From an uncultured Sphingomonadaceae bacterium (GTDB lineage Bacteria; Pseudomonadota; Alphaproteobacteria; Sphingomonadales; Sphingomonadaceae): a DNA stretch of 64,000 nucleotides. Made by a program: the position numbers and the translations under genes. The stretch's first letter is position 1; the number at the start of each line of letters is the position of its first letter. Of this stretch, positions 34,287 through 43,643 are shown in pieces. The DNA lies in assembly GCA_947494305.1 (NCBI GenBank), contig CANLUL010000001.1, forward strand, positions 930,001 through 994,000. The letters are read 5' to 3'. The notes below the pieces were generated by a model that saw only the letters and a program-made list of their open reading frames with translations, was not told where the DNA came from and did no database searches.

Positions 34287-35166
34287 GTTCATTGCAACGA
34301 TCATAGCAGCAGAAAGGCTTGAAAAGGGAGAGCTAAGTTCCGCTGTCACTCTTCTAAGAGAGATTGGTTGTGAAATTCAGGATATTGGCCCTGTTCAGGA
34401 TAATAAAGCAGCTGATATTTGGTTCGATGGTGATCCTGAAATGGCCGACGGGGCCATGACGTCACTTCGCAAAACGTCTGATGTTGGCATTTTACCGGCA
34501 GAAAATCGGCGAAAAAAGCTCCTTATATCCGATATGGATAGTACAATGATCACAGTGGAATGTATTGACGAACTGGCCGATTATGCCGGCATCAAAGATA
34601 AAATTGCTGAAATTACCGAACGCGCAATGCAAGGCGAGTTAGATTTCGAGGAGGCTTTAAGAGGCCGTATAGCCTTGCTCAGAGGATTGGACGAAAGAGC
34701 AATTAATCAATGTTTGAACGAACGCGTTCAAATCATGCCGGGCGCGCAAATTCTGGTGAAAACAATGCGGACACTAGGCGCTGAAACTATTCTCGTTTCA
34801 GGTGGGTTTACAAGCTTTGCCGAACCAGTGGCCGAAAATATCGGCTTTGAACGGGCGGAGGCTAATATTTTGGGAATTGAGAACAATCAACTGACGGGTC
34901 AGCTTGATGGTCCAATTGTAGATTCAGCGCGAAAAGCAGAAATACTCAATCAATCTATAGAATGTTCGAAACTCAGCACAGCCGACTGTTTGGCAGTTGG
35001 AGATGGTGCAAATGATATCCCAATGATTGAACGTGCCGGCTTGGGCGTCGCTTATCATGCAAAACCCAAGGCAGCGAAGGCAGCGGATGTAGCGATCAAT
35101 CACAATGATCTGACGGCCCTGCTATATTTGCAGGGAATCTCATCCACCGAATGGTCGCCAGCCTAA
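34285..35166 (+). CDS. serB: phosphoserine phosphatase
   Basis: This 293-residue HAD-family enzyme performs the last step of serine synthesis. The nucleophile motif ISDMDSTMITVE has D83 and D85. Motif II is ILVSGGFTSFAEPVA, and VGDGANDIPMIERAG is the metal-binding motif. The N-terminal about 75 residues resemble the ACT-like part of longer SerB proteins. ATG 34285 follows GGAG; the longer open frame to 34174 lies inside miaA and is rejected. Confidence 0.95.
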   Translation: MFIATIIAAERLEKGELSSAVTLLREIGCEIQDIGPVQDNKAADIWFDGDPEMADGAMTSLRKTSDVGILPAENRRKKLLISDMDSTMITVECIDELADYAGIKDKIAEITERAMQGELDFEEALRGRIALLRGLDERAINQCLNERVQIMPGAQILVKTMRTLGAETILVSGGFTSFAEPVAENIGFERAEANILGIENNQLTGQLDGPIVDSARKAEILNQSIECSKLSTADCLAVGDGANDIPMIERAGLGVAYHAKPKAAKAADVAINHNDLTALLYLQGISSTEWSPA

Positions 35167-35170
35167 GGGT

Positions 35171-36208
35171 CTATTTCGCTTTCACTATACAGGCATTACC
35201 GGTTGCTTTGACGTTACTACACATGCTTTGTGCTTGTGATTTTGTAGCAAATGGCCCGGCCTGCAGTCTTGTGATGGTGCCGGCCTGAACCAGATATGGT
35301 TGCAATTGACTAAGTCCGGAAACTCGACCTTCCAGTGTACCCCAAAGCCGTTTGGCTTTGTTCACATCACCAAATGCACCGAGCTGAACCCGCCAGTTTC
35401 CTGAGTTTGATGCTCGAATGGGCGTAGGTGCAGCCGCAACGGGAGCTGGGGTAGACGATGGATTGGGCGCATAAGTAACACCTGGCCTGGTCGGCGCGGG
35501 AGAAGGAGTGGGCGCTGGAGGTTGATACGTCGCTCGAGGAGGCGTTGCTTGTGACGGCGGTAATTGTGCCGTCTGGATAGGCCCGGAAGGTTGTGGTGGT
35601 CGCAATCCGCCAACTTGAGCAGTTCGGACGCGTTTTTCATTCTGTTCCATTTGGCCTGCTAATTCAATTGCCCGTCGGCGATCATTTAGCGGGATGTATT
35701 TATCCATTTGGGCCAGATTGGAAGTGGCTTGCGGTAATCCTTGACCTGATGCCCTTGTCATTAGGGCATATGCCTTAATCCAGTCTTTCTCTACAAAATC
35801 ACCATTAAAATGACCGGTTCCCAGCACATATTGAGCTCTTGGCTCTCCCCGTGCTGCCGATTTCACCAAATAAGGCTGTGCTTCTGATCTTCGATTATTT
35901 TGAAAAAGAATAAGGCCATAATTGTCATTTGCCTGAAGATGTCCTTGATCTGCTGCTTTTTTATACCAGCTTTCTGCCTGGCTTAAATCCTGCTGCACAC
36001 CACGGCCGAGTTTATAGGCCTGCGCCAAGTTGAATTGCGCGTCTGCGTCACCCCTGGAAGCGGGACCTCGCCATTCTGAGATGGCGGTCTTATAGTCGCC
36101 ACGGCCCCATGCGTCGACGCCCGCTTTAACATCGGCAAAAGCCGGAACGCTCAGGATCAGCAGGCCTGACGCACAAAGCATCTTGATCGATTGTGATGAA
36201 ATACTCAT
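35171..36208 (-). CDS. Sel1-repeat and SPOR-domain envelope protein
   Basis: This 345-residue protein has a signal peptide (to about residue 26, ending PAFADV). Four or so Sel1-like repeats come next (for example AQFNLAQAYKLGRGVQQDLS), then a Pro/Ala/Thr-rich linker (200-265) and a C-terminal SPOR domain (NWRVQLGAFGDVNKAKRLW to the end). SPOR domains bind denuded peptidoglycan at the septum, so a role in division or cell-wall remodelling is likely. AAGGG precedes the ATG. It is divergent from the parA-type gene that starts 263 bases away, beyond a 13-bp tandem repeat; convergent with serB, 4 bases apart. Confidence 0.88.
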   Translation of the reverse strand: MSISSQSIKMLCASGLLILSVPAFADVKAGVDAWGRGDYKTAISEWRGPASRGDADAQFNLAQAYKLGRGVQQDLSQAESWYKKAADQGHLQANDNYGLILFQNNRRSEAQPYLVKSAARGEPRAQYVLGTGHFNGDFVEKDWIKAYALMTRASGQGLPQATSNLAQMDKYIPLNDRRRAIELAGQMEQNEKRVRTAQVGGLRPPQPSGPIQTAQLPPSQATPPRATYQPPAPTPSPAPTRPGVTYAPNPSSTPAPVAAAPTPIRASNSGNWRVQLGAFGDVNKAKRLWGTLEGRVSGLSQLQPYLVQAGTITRLQAGPFATKSQAQSMCSNVKATGNACIVKAK

Positions 36209-36239
36209 GCGAAATACCCTTGACCAAATGAAAACAAAT

Positions 36240-36264
36240 ATTTGAAATTAAGATTTGAAATTAA
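36240..36264. repeat. tandem 13-bp repeat upstream of the Sel1-SPOR gene
   Basis: ATTTGAAATTAA occurs twice (36240-36251 and 36253-36264) in direct orientation, 32 bases before the Sel1-SPOR start codon. The AT-rich spacing of 13 bases is not a helical turn. The rest of the 36209-36471 gap holds only an A/T-rich hairpin near 36349-36367 and no gene. Confidence 0.5.
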
Positions 36265-36471
36265 CCTTAGCTAATATGCATTATCTCTTTAAGTCTAGTA
36301 AATTCAGTATGAGCCAATGATGAATCTAGTTGTAACGCGGGGCAACATTTTTTTGTTAAGCAAAAAAAGTTAGAAGCGCCGTTAACCCTATTTTAGCCCT
36401 GTTCTGCCAAACCGATCCCTGAAATTCCAATTGGGTGACGAGTTTACCCGTGATTGAACAAGGGGAATAGC

Positions 36472-37194
36472 GTGCGTGTTCTAGCAATGGCATCGCAAAA
36501 AGGTGGATCCGGTAAGACGACTTTGTCGGGTCATCTGGCTGTCCAGGCTCAACTGGCAGGTGCCGGCCCAGTGGTATTGATCGATATTGATCCGCAGGGT
36601 TCTTTGGCCGATTGGTGGAATGAGCGTGAAGCTGAGCTTCCGGCATTTGCCCAGACAACTGTGTCTCGGCTTGCTGCAGATCTGGCCATATTGCGCCAAC
36701 AAGGTTTTAAACTAGCAGTTATTGATACGCCGCCAGCGATTACGATGGCAATCCAGAGCGTGATCTCGGTTGCGGAGTTAATTGTCATTCCAACGCGCCC
36801 CAGTCCACATGATTTGCGTGCTGTTGGCGCAACCGTTGATTTGTGTGATCGCGCAGGCAAACCGCTGTTATTTGTTGTTAATGGTGCGACACCAAAGGCT
36901 AAAATCACTTCTGAAGCAGCCGTTGCTCTGTCACAGCATGGTACCGTTGCTCCTGTAACCGTTCATCACCGCACTGATTTCGCTGGTTCTATGATTGACG
37001 GTCGTACCGTCATGGAAGTGGATCCAGAAGGCCGCTCTTCCAAAGAGGTTCAGCAACTTTGGGCCTATATATCTGATCGCCTCGAGAAAAACTTCCGTCG
37101 TACGGTATTTTCAGCTCCTACGACGGCACAACGTCCACAACAAAACTTTCAGCGATCGGCCAATGGGTTCGGTCGCCGCGTTATTGGGTCTTAA
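36472..37194 (+). CDS. ParA-family ATPase
   Basis: This 240-residue protein has the deviant Walker A motif ASQKGGSGKTTLSGHLAVQ at its start, the switch motif VLIDIDPQGSLADWW and IDTPPAITMAI near 85. It therefore belongs to the ParA/MinD ATPases that position cargo on nucleoid or membrane. The start is GTG at 36472 with AAGGGG upstream; a TTG at 36454 is possible. No ParB gene or parS site is nearby, and the next gene encodes a ribbon-helix-helix-like protein. This points to an orphan ParA for cell-envelope or protein-cluster placement, not chromosome segregation. Confidence 0.88.
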   Translation: MRVLAMASQKGGSGKTTLSGHLAVQAQLAGAGPVVLIDIDPQGSLADWWNEREAELPAFAQTTVSRLAADLAILRQQGFKLAVIDTPPAITMAIQSVISVAELIVIPTRPSPHDLRAVGATVDLCDRAGKPLLFVVNGATPKAKITSEAAVALSQHGTVAPVTVHHRTDFAGSMIDGRTVMEVDPEGRSSKEVQQLWAYISDRLEKNFRRTVFSAPTTAQRPQQNFQRSANGFGRRVIGS

Positions 37195-37211
37195 GAGGTG
37201 GGGCTGATAAC

Positions 37212-37868
37212 ATGAATGAACCTAAACCTCTTGCATCTCTATCTTCGAGTTTACTAGCGCGCAAAGGCAAAGCAAAGCCGGCCATGCGACGCCAGGGTAT
37301 CAGCTTTCCTGGCAACGCAGTTGAAGGCGACCAAAACCCGCATGAAGACCTCGGTTGGAACGATATGGGTTATGATACCAATCCAGATCATAATGGATTG
37401 AGCGCTGTCGAACAGATTCACCATAATCCTTTGGCTGGTGCCATTCCGGAAACAGTCCCTGCTGTTAAACAACAGCAGGAAGAAATCGCTGCTAAATTAG
37501 TACCCGAAAAGGAAGCTAAGCAGGTGGTAAAAGAAGAACGGACATCAGATCCAGTTCCACCGCCGCCACTGTCAATTTCGAAGGAAGTCAAACCACTTGA
37601 AGAGCATAGTGCAGTTGTTAAGGCAGCTCGAGAAATAAAGCGTCGACCTAAAAAGGCGCGACCCGCAACCAAGTCGCGGACGCGCAAAGCCAAGGCGGCC
37701 TTTACGCTACGATTGGATGCTGATCGGCACTTGAAACTGCGTTTGGCAACGGCCGTGAAGAACGTTTCGGCGCAACAATTGGTAACCAAAGCTGTCGACG
37801 AATATTTGAAGAATATACCTGAACTTGATGATCTGGCGCAGCGTGTTCCATCACGCGGAACCCAGTGA
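37212..37868 (+). CDS. protein with C-terminal ribbon-helix-helix-like domain
   Basis: This 218-residue protein has a disordered N-terminal two thirds, rich in Pro, Glu and Lys (PPPPLSISKEVKPLEEH). A basic hinge follows (KRRPKKARPATKSRTRKAK), then a 50-residue C-terminal domain. That domain reads AAFTLRLDADRHLKLRLATA then VKNVSAQQLVTKAVDEYL, like a ribbon-helix-helix dimerisation unit. It lies 17 bases behind the ParA gene and is probably its partner, taking the place of ParB. AGGTGGGG precedes the ATG. The family is not one I can name. Confidence 0.75.
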   Translation: MNEPKPLASLSSSLLARKGKAKPAMRRQGISFPGNAVEGDQNPHEDLGWNDMGYDTNPDHNGLSAVEQIHHNPLAGAIPETVPAVKQQQEEIAAKLVPEKEAKQVVKEERTSDPVPPPPLSISKEVKPLEEHSAVVKAAREIKRRPKKARPATKSRTRKAKAAFTLRLDADRHLKLRLATAVKNVSAQQLVTKAVDEYLKNIPELDDLAQRVPSRGTQ

Positions 37869-37931
37869 AGTCACGATTACGACTATGAATCTGAATAGAG
37901 ATACCGAATTTACAATTGTGAGGGCATTAAA

Positions 37932-39377
37932 ATGAAATGCGATATGATACTGAAACTAGCTGCTTCGACTATGGTCGTCAGTGTGACTTTGACCGGCTGC
38001 GGTCCGTTTGGCGGTGATTCAGTCGCGTCTTCATCCAGTAAGCCGATGGCGGCTAAGGATGGCGCCAAATTTGCCAAAAAGGCTAATAAAGCTCTTGCTA
38101 AGGGACAGACCGAAAAGGCTATTGCGTTCGCTGAACGCTCAGTTGCTGGTGTAGGTACTGATCCGGAAACGCGGGCATTGCTGGGACAAGCCTATTTATC
38201 CGCTGGCCGTTTTGCTTCTGCTGAACGCAGTTTCCTGGATGCAATGGAACTTGGAAGCAATGATGCCCGTACGATATTGAGCCTCGCTCTTGCGCAATTG
38301 GGGCAGGGTAAAGCAGACAAAGCAAAACGTCTTGTCCAGTCCAATCGTCAATTTATTCCGACCGCAGACTTTGGCCTCGCACTTGCACTTTCAGGCGATG
38401 CCAGTGGTGCGGTAGACGTTTTGGAGCAGGCCATTCGTCAAGCAAATGTGACCGGTCGCACGCGTCAGAATCTAGGCCTTGCATATGCGCTAGATGGGCG
38501 TTGGAAAGAAGCCAAACTGATGGCGATGCAAGATATGACGCCAGCAACCGTCGACTCACGGATTATGGAATGGGCGCAAATGGCCCGTCCTGGTGCATAT
38601 CAAACACGCGTTGCATCGGTTCTGAACGTTCGCCCCATTGCCAATGATCCGGGGCAACCGGTACGCTTGGCGTTAAACACAGCTCCAGCGGTTGCCGCAG
38701 TAGCAAGCGCTTCCCCTGCACAAGATTACAGTCGCGAAGTCGCCAGTTTTGATCGCAATTCTCCTCTTCCAGCTGTTGGCCCAGCGCCGCGTGTGGAAAA
38801 AGAAGCAAACTTCATGGCGAAAGAAAACAACGTCAAAGTTACCAAGGTATCATTGCCAGCAAGCAAAGCAGTTGCTGTAAAACCTGCGCCAGCCACCAAG
38901 GCGGTAAAGGTGAAACCTAGCTTGAAACCAAGCAACAAGTTTGTTGTGGAGAGCGAAAAACCGAAAACAAAAAAACCGGTTCAGCTTGCACAGGCAACAC
39001 CCGTTAAAACACCAGCGGTTCAATCTATCGCTGCGATAAAGCCGGTGCTTCAAAAAGTAGCTTTCACACCTAAGTCGCGTGCAAGTTCATCAGGCTCGCA
39101 TTTGGTCCAACTTGGTGCGTTTTCATCAGCAGAAGGTGCAAAGCGTGCGTGGAATATACTGTCTACTAAGAATAGTGATCTGGCGGCGTTTCAATATGCC
39201 AGCTCTAAGATCAACGTGAAAGGCAAAACGCTTTACCGTTTGGCAGCAATCGGTTTTGGTAACTCAGAAACCGCGAAAGCCATGTGTTCTGGTATCAAAG
39301 CCAAAGGCGGAAGCTGTATTGTTCGCAACGTAAAAGGCGTGAGCAAAGCGGCACCAGTTCGTATGGCTGCACGTTAA
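37932..39377 (+). CDS. TPR and SPOR-domain lipoprotein
   Basis: This 481-residue protein has a lipobox (VTLTGC, Cys at about 25), TPR repeats over residues 35-200 (for example ALLGQAYLSAGRFASAERSF), a long Ala/Lys/Pro/Val linker (250-390) and a C-terminal SPOR domain (GSHLVQLGAFSSAEGAKRAW). It should be membrane-anchored in the periplasm and bind septal peptidoglycan. It is the third gene of the ParA group; the divergent Sel1-SPOR gene shares the same domain logic, so all four may form one envelope system. A hairpin terminator follows. Confidence 0.88.
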   Translation: MKCDMILKLAASTMVVSVTLTGCGPFGGDSVASSSSKPMAAKDGAKFAKKANKALAKGQTEKAIAFAERSVAGVGTDPETRALLGQAYLSAGRFASAERSFLDAMELGSNDARTILSLALAQLGQGKADKAKRLVQSNRQFIPTADFGLALALSGDASGAVDVLEQAIRQANVTGRTRQNLGLAYALDGRWKEAKLMAMQDMTPATVDSRIMEWAQMARPGAYQTRVASVLNVRPIANDPGQPVRLALNTAPAVAAVASASPAQDYSREVASFDRNSPLPAVGPAPRVEKEANFMAKENNVKVTKVSLPASKAVAVKPAPATKAVKVKPSLKPSNKFVVESEKPKTKKPVQLAQATPVKTPAVQSIAAIKPVLQKVAFTPKSRASSSGSHLVQLGAFSSAEGAKRAWNILSTKNSDLAAFQYASSKINVKGKTLYRLAAIGFGNSETAKAMCSGIKAKGGSCIVRNVKGVSKAAPVRMAAR

Positions 39378-39396
39378 TAAAAATCATAATGTTTCT

Positions 39397-39430
39397 AAAG
39401 GCGGGAAGGCTACAGAGCTTTTCCGCCTTT
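39397..39430. terminator. bidirectional hairpin between TPR-SPOR and pyrX genes
   Basis: AAAGGCGG (39397-39404) and CCGCCTTT (39423-39430) form the core stem, extended by imperfect GAAG/CTTT pairing. The pyrX stop codon lies in the loop. T-rich flanks are modest on both sides. Confidence 0.65.
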
Positions 39431-40630
39431 ATATATTGCAGTAACGCGACCTTGTACGGGCAAGCTATCAAACGGTGTATTACCGGCAGAGGCAGCCATT
39501 TTTCGGGTATCAATCTGCCATGGAGTTTCCGGATCAATCAGGATCAGGTCAGCCTCATAGTCTTTGGCCAGCATGCCTGCCTGAACTCCCAATATCCTCG
39601 CTGGATTGGTTGATAGCAATTCGAACAGTCGGTTCATACTAATCAAGCCATCGCGGACCAAGTTCAGTGATAGTGCCAACAGGCTTTCTGCTCCCGCCAT
39701 GCCAACCTTTGCTTCGGCAAAAGGCAAGCGTTTATCCTCGGGTCCCCTTGGGTCATGCCCTGAAGAGATAACATCAAAAGTACCGTCTTTGATGGCTTCG
39801 AGGCAGGCCTCTCGATCCGCTTCAGATCGTAACGGAGGGGACAGCCGCGCAAATGTTCTAAAATCACTCACAGCGATGTCAGACAAGAATAAATGTGCGG
39901 GTGTGATCCCGCAAGTAACTGGCAGATCATCCGACTTTGCCTGTCGGATAAGGTCGAGGCCTTGTTTTGTCGTGACCTGTCGAAAATGCACTTTGGTGTT
40001 GGTTTCGCGAATCAAGGCAATGTCACGGATGATGGACAGTGCCTCCGCAGATGCCGGTGCGCTTGATAACCCTAGGCGTGTGGCGGTTTCTCCGGCAGTT
40101 GCAACAGCATTGCTGATCAAACCAGCATCCTCACTGTGAACAATCAACGGCAGATCCAGTGATTTGCAATATTGTAGCAATTTTAACATCATGCCGCTGT
40201 TCGCGATCCATTGCCTTCCCGTCGCAACGGCTTTTGAGCCGGCGCGTTGCATCAATCCGATTTCGGCGAGTTCATGCCCGGCGAGCTCTTTTGTCGCTGC
40301 GGCTATGGGATGAGACCACAAATCCGGCTTCCCTTCCGATGCCAAATGTTTGACCATGGCGGGCATATCCAGGATCGGATTTTGGTCCGGCATCAATGCG
40401 GCCCGCGTAATGCCGCCAAAGTGAAAAGCCGGTTTGTCGATGGCAAATACGCCGAGATCGACAATGCCAGGGGCCAAAACCTTGCCATTACAATCGATAT
40501 TTTGTGAGTCATTTGAATCTGTTACTTCGCCGACTTCAGAAATTCTGTCCCCGCTGGTCAAAACAGAGCCAAGTTGAGGATCATCCTGATTGGGCAGGAT
40601 TAGTTTAGCGTTTGAGAACAGTTCTTTCAT
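39410..40630 (-). CDS. pyrX: non-catalytic dihydroorotase homologue (PyrC'/PyrX)
   Basis: This 406-residue protein has the dihydroorotase fold but lacks key metal ligands. Where active enzymes have the VDLHVH motif it reads VDLGVF (G60, F62), and the late catalytic Asp region, normally TDHAPH, reads SGHDPR. Such inactive homologues are known in Pseudomonas as PyrC', needed to assemble active aspartate transcarbamoylase with PyrB. The gene overlaps the pyrB stop by four bases (ATGA), which fits that structural role. A true dihydroorotase must be encoded elsewhere. Confidence 0.88.
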   Translation of the reverse strand: MKELFSNAKLILPNQDDPQLGSVLTSGDRISEVGEVTDSNDSQNIDCNGKVLAPGIVDLGVFAIDKPAFHFGGITRAALMPDQNPILDMPAMVKHLASEGKPDLWSHPIAAATKELAGHELAEIGLMQRAGSKAVATGRQWIANSGMMLKLLQYCKSLDLPLIVHSEDAGLISNAVATAGETATRLGLSSAPASAEALSIIRDIALIRETNTKVHFRQVTTKQGLDLIRQAKSDDLPVTCGITPAHLFLSDIAVSDFRTFARLSPPLRSEADREACLEAIKDGTFDVISSGHDPRGPEDKRLPFAEAKVGMAGAESLLALSLNLVRDGLISMNRLFELLSTNPARILGVQAGMLAKDYEADLILIDPETPWQIDTRKMAASAGNTPFDSLPVQGRVTAIYKGGKAL

Positions 40631-41619
40631 GACCAGCCCTCCACACCGCGCGATTTTCTGGTCAGAATATCAAGGCAAGCCATGCGGACCGCCACTCCCA
40701 TTTCCACCTGTTCAGTAATGGCCGAACGTTCAAGATCGTCCGCAACCTCACTATCAATCTCAACACCGCGATTCATCGGTCCGGGATGCATGATCAATGC
40801 GTCAGGTTTGGCATTTTTCAGTCGCTCTTTGGTAAGGCCATAGAGATAATGATATTCGCGCGGGCTGGGAATGAAGTCACCGCTCATACGTTCGCTTTGC
40901 AAACGGAGCATCATGACAACATCCGATCCAGCTAGAGCGTCATCAAAATTCGTAAAAGACTCGACGTTCATCCGATCCAGAGCATCAGGTAATAGCGAAG
41001 GAGGTGCGCAGACGCGGACTTTTGCGCCCAAAGTGGTCAAGCAATAAATATTTGATCGTGCCACGCGGCTGTGCATCACATCACCGCATATAGTTATTGT
41101 CAAACCGCTAATATCGCCTTTGCGCCGTTGAATGGTCAGAGCATCCAACAGAGCCTGTGTAGGGTGCTCATGGCGCCCGTCTCCTGCATTGAGTACCGGA
41201 CAGTCCACTTTATCTGCAATAAGCTGTACAGCACCAGAACTGGCATGACGGATAACAATAGCGTCTGCTTTCATGGAATTCAGGGTCACTGCCGTATCAA
41301 TCAGTGTTTCTCCCTTTTTAACACTAGATTGTGCGGCGTGCATATTCACGACATCCGCGCCCATTCGTTTCCCGGCAATCTCAAATGAAAGAAGCGTTCG
41401 CGTGCTGTTTTCAAAAAAGGCGTTTATAACCGTCAGGCCATCCAAACGATCGGCATGTTTGCTCGATTTTTTGTTGAGATCAACCCATTGCTCGGCTTCC
41501 TTCAAGAGATACAATATCTCCCAGGGTTGCAGTCCGGCGATACCCAATAGATGGCGATGTGGAAAAGCATCAGATCCTTCCGGAAACTGATGAGGCGAAC
41601 TGGTTGATGTCGATGTCAT
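40627..41619 (-). CDS. pyrB: aspartate carbamoyltransferase catalytic chain
   Basis: This enzyme of about 330 residues joins carbamoyl phosphate and aspartate in pyrimidine synthesis. The carbamoyl-phosphate motif [20 protein letters not shown] is near 65. [19 protein letters not shown] is near 145, and [19 protein letters not shown] is the late loop. The ATG at 41619 (MTSTSTSS) is preferred over a TTG at 41658 that would overlap ruvX. It is coupled to pyrX by a four-base overlap, and no pyrI regulatory gene is present, as expected for the PyrX-dependent class. Confidence 0.95.
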   Translation of the reverse strand: MTSTSTSSPHQFPEGSDAFPHRHLLGIAGLQPWEILYLLKEAEQWVDLNKKSSKHADRLDGLTVINAFFENSTRTLLSFEIAGKRMGADVVNMHAAQSSVKKGETLIDTAVTLNSMKADAIVIRHASSGAVQLIADKVDCPVLNAGDGRHEHPTQALLDALTIQRRKGDISGLTITICGDVMHSRVARSNIYCLTTLGAKVRVCAPPSLLPDALDRMNVESFTNFDDALAGSDVVMMLRLQSERMSGDFIPSPREYHYLYGLTKERLKNAKPDALIMHPGPMNRGVEIDSEVADDLERSAITEQVEMGVAVRMACLDILTRKSRGVEGWS

Positions 41620-41641
41620 TAAAGCGAGCCCTATAAAGTGC

Positions 41642-42160
41642 TCAATCCAATGCGGCAAGCCCGTCTATCGCCCCTTGCAAAATATAAGCTGCAGCCATTT
41701 GATCAATGACCTTCCCACGCTTCTTGCGGCTTACGTCTGAAGCTATGAGATCTCTCTCTACAGCCTGCGTACTCCAGCGTTCATCCCACAGCAAAATGGG
41801 TAACCCGAGCACACGCAAATTTTGGGCAAATGCCTTTGAAGCCTGTGTTTGCTTGCTTTGTGAACCGTCCAGATTGAGGGGCAGGCCGGCAACCAGTCCG
41901 ACGACATTTTGTTCCGACACGATTTTTTTGATCTGCTCCAGATCTTTTGAAAACTTTCGCCTGTTTACCGTTTCAGCCGCGGTTGCGATTGACCATCCGG
42001 CGTCGCAAAGTGCCAATCCTACGGTTTTGGTGCCGATATCAAGGCCGAGCAACCGCCCAAAATCTGGCAAAGCTGCATTAAACGCTACTCGGTCTTCGGT
42101 GATTAACGTGCCCGAAATGCTAACAACCTCCGCATTGCGTCGGCCCGGATATTCGCCCAA
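41642..42160 (-). CDS. ruvX: putative Holliday junction resolvase / pre-16S rRNA nuclease
   Basis: This YqgF-family RNase H-like protein has [17 protein letters not shown] with the catalytic Asp, [17 protein letters not shown] and the late acidic site [15 protein letters not shown]. The only upstream ATG (42160) overlaps the DUF3089 gene by 58 bases. A strong CGGAGG instead stands eight bases before an ATT codon near 42121, and conserved sequence starts there. The actual start may therefore be that ATT, giving about 159 residues. Pyrimidine genes follow after 22 bases. Confidence 0.9.
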   Translation of the reverse strand: MGEYPGRRNAEVVSISGTLITEDRVAFNAALPDFGRLLGLDIGTKTVGLALCDAGWSIATAAETVNRRKFSKDLEQIKKIVSEQNVVGLVAGLPLNLDGSQSKQTQASKAFAQNLRVLGLPILLWDERWSTQAVERDLIASDVSRKKRGKVIDQMAAAYILQGAIDGLAALD

Positions 42161-43227
42161 AACAGGCTATAATCATAAACATGATAGTTGTTACCCGGCA
42201 GAGTATAAGGTCCAAGATCTGGTGGGTCTCCGATAAGTAAGAAACCGCGTTCGTCGCAGCTAGCCGGTACAGCGGCCTCAACCAACGTGGCATCGCTTAA
42301 ATCATCATTTGGAACCAAGGTTCCCAGATTCTGTTCAGCGGTGGTAGCAGTCTTGGTAGCGCCCGCAACGGGATTTGTGCAAAGCAATTGCGTGCCTGTT
42401 CGTGGTTTCCCAGTAAATCCTTCTGTTCTATCAAAAACTTCTAAAATATTATCGTATTCAGCCGGTTCTGCGAAACTCTCCCAACTCAGTAAACAGTTGC
42501 TTTGATCGGGTGTTTCGCAAGCGGGCAGTCCCAGTGCTGGAATATCCGCCTCAACGGACACAGGCCAGCCAACGACATAGACAGCAACAATCCTATTGGA
42601 GAGCGGTGTACCGGCGACTCGATCTTTCAGTAGGTTTGTCAGATGCAAACTGCCTTGACTATGCCCAGCTAATATTAGCGGCTGCTGAGCTGGAACCGAG
42701 GCCAGAAATTGATCAAAGGCGATCAACACATCTTGATACGCCGCATCAAGGGCCATCTGACCTTCTTGTTTGTCAGTTAAAAATGCACCGATTGCGGCCT
42801 GCCTGTACCGCGGTGCCCAAACATCTCCCACCGCGTTGAAAGCACTGGCCTGACCGCGCAGAAAGATTCGTGCACGGGCTTGCGATTCTTCATCATCCAA
42901 CGGCGCATTCCAATGATTTTTCTTCAAAAAGGACGTCGGATGAATGAAGAAGACCGCTGCTTTGCCTTCTGCGCCAAGGCTCGTTTCCGAATTCTCAAAT
43001 CCCGTTGGAAGCCAAAGTGCAGGGTTTTTCTTTGTCTTTTCGGGGTGAGCCATCCACATGCTCACGTCCGCATAAACATTATCTTCCAGCTGTATCTGCT
43101 CTTGAAACTCGACGTCTGGGACGAAAACCAATTCAGCTAAATCTTCTCCATAAGCGTTCAGCGCAAACGCCCCTACGAGAAAGAGAACGGTCATCGCCGC
43201 GACAAAATATAAAAACTTACGGGCCAA
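42103..43227 (-). CDS. DUF3089 alpha/beta-hydrolase-like protein
   Basis: This 374-residue protein has an N-terminal membrane anchor or signal (FLYFVAAMTVLFLVGAFALN). The DUF3089 block VFFIHPTSFLKKNHWNAPLD follows, and the nucleophile elbow ILAGHSQGSLHLTNLL has its Ser near residue 190. It should be an exported serine hydrolase; the substrate is unknown. The start is TTG at 43227 after GGAGTAATAA. Its 3' end overlaps the annotated ruvX start. Confidence 0.88.
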   Translation of the reverse strand: MARKFLYFVAAMTVLFLVGAFALNAYGEDLAELVFVPDVEFQEQIQLEDNVYADVSMWMAHPEKTKKNPALWLPTGFENSETSLGAEGKAAVFFIHPTSFLKKNHWNAPLDDEESQARARIFLRGQASAFNAVGDVWAPRYRQAAIGAFLTDKQEGQMALDAAYQDVLIAFDQFLASVPAQQPLILAGHSQGSLHLTNLLKDRVAGTPLSNRIVAVYVVGWPVSVEADIPALGLPACETPDQSNCLLSWESFAEPAEYDNILEVFDRTEGFTGKPRTGTQLLCTNPVAGATKTATTAEQNLGTLVPNDDLSDATLVEAAVPASCDERGFLLIGDPPDLGPYTLPGNNYHVYDYSLFWANIRADAMRRLLAFRAR

Positions 43228-43355
43228 TTATTACTCCAACGGGCTGAATTGCGACTCATTCGGCTTGATAGGACAAAGCGCCAATGCTAGCGGCGCTCGG
43301 TACACAACAATTTTCCCAATTACCCGAAAAAAGATGAACCGGAAAAGAATATATC

Positions 43356-43643
43356 ATGTCAGTCGATAAAGAAACGGTCCAGAAGATCGCCAACTTGTCG
43401 CGAATTGCCATTACCGATGAGGAATGTGAGCATTTCGTACCAGAGTTAAACCAGATTTTGGGGTGGGTTGAACAACTGAGTGAGGTGGATTGCTCCAATG
43501 TTGAACCGATGACCGCCGTTATCCCCAATAAACTGCGCCTGCGTGCCGATGAAGTCACCGATGGTGACAAGCGGGACAAGGTGCTCGCCAATGCGCCAGT
43601 TGCTGAACATGGCTTTTTCGCGGTACCAAAGGTGATTGAATAA
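43356..43643 (+). CDS. gatC: Asp/Glu-tRNA amidotransferase subunit C
   Basis: This 95-residue subunit stabilises GatA in the GatCAB complex, which amidates Glu-tRNA-Gln and/or Asp-tRNA-Asn. The pattern [20 protein letters not shown], then [20 protein letters not shown], is typical. It overlaps gatA by one base (TAATG). Confidence 0.95.
   Translation: MSVDKETVQKIANLSRIAITDEECEHFVPELNQILGWVEQLSEVDCSNVEPMTAVIPNKLRLRADEVTDGDKRDKVLANAPVAEHGFFAVPKVIE

Noticed and set aside
36349-36367. TTTTTTG-TTAAG-CAAAAAA palindrome as a terminator
   Set aside because: Purely A/T stem in a divergent promoter region with no upstream gene to terminate; more likely simple AT-rich DNA.
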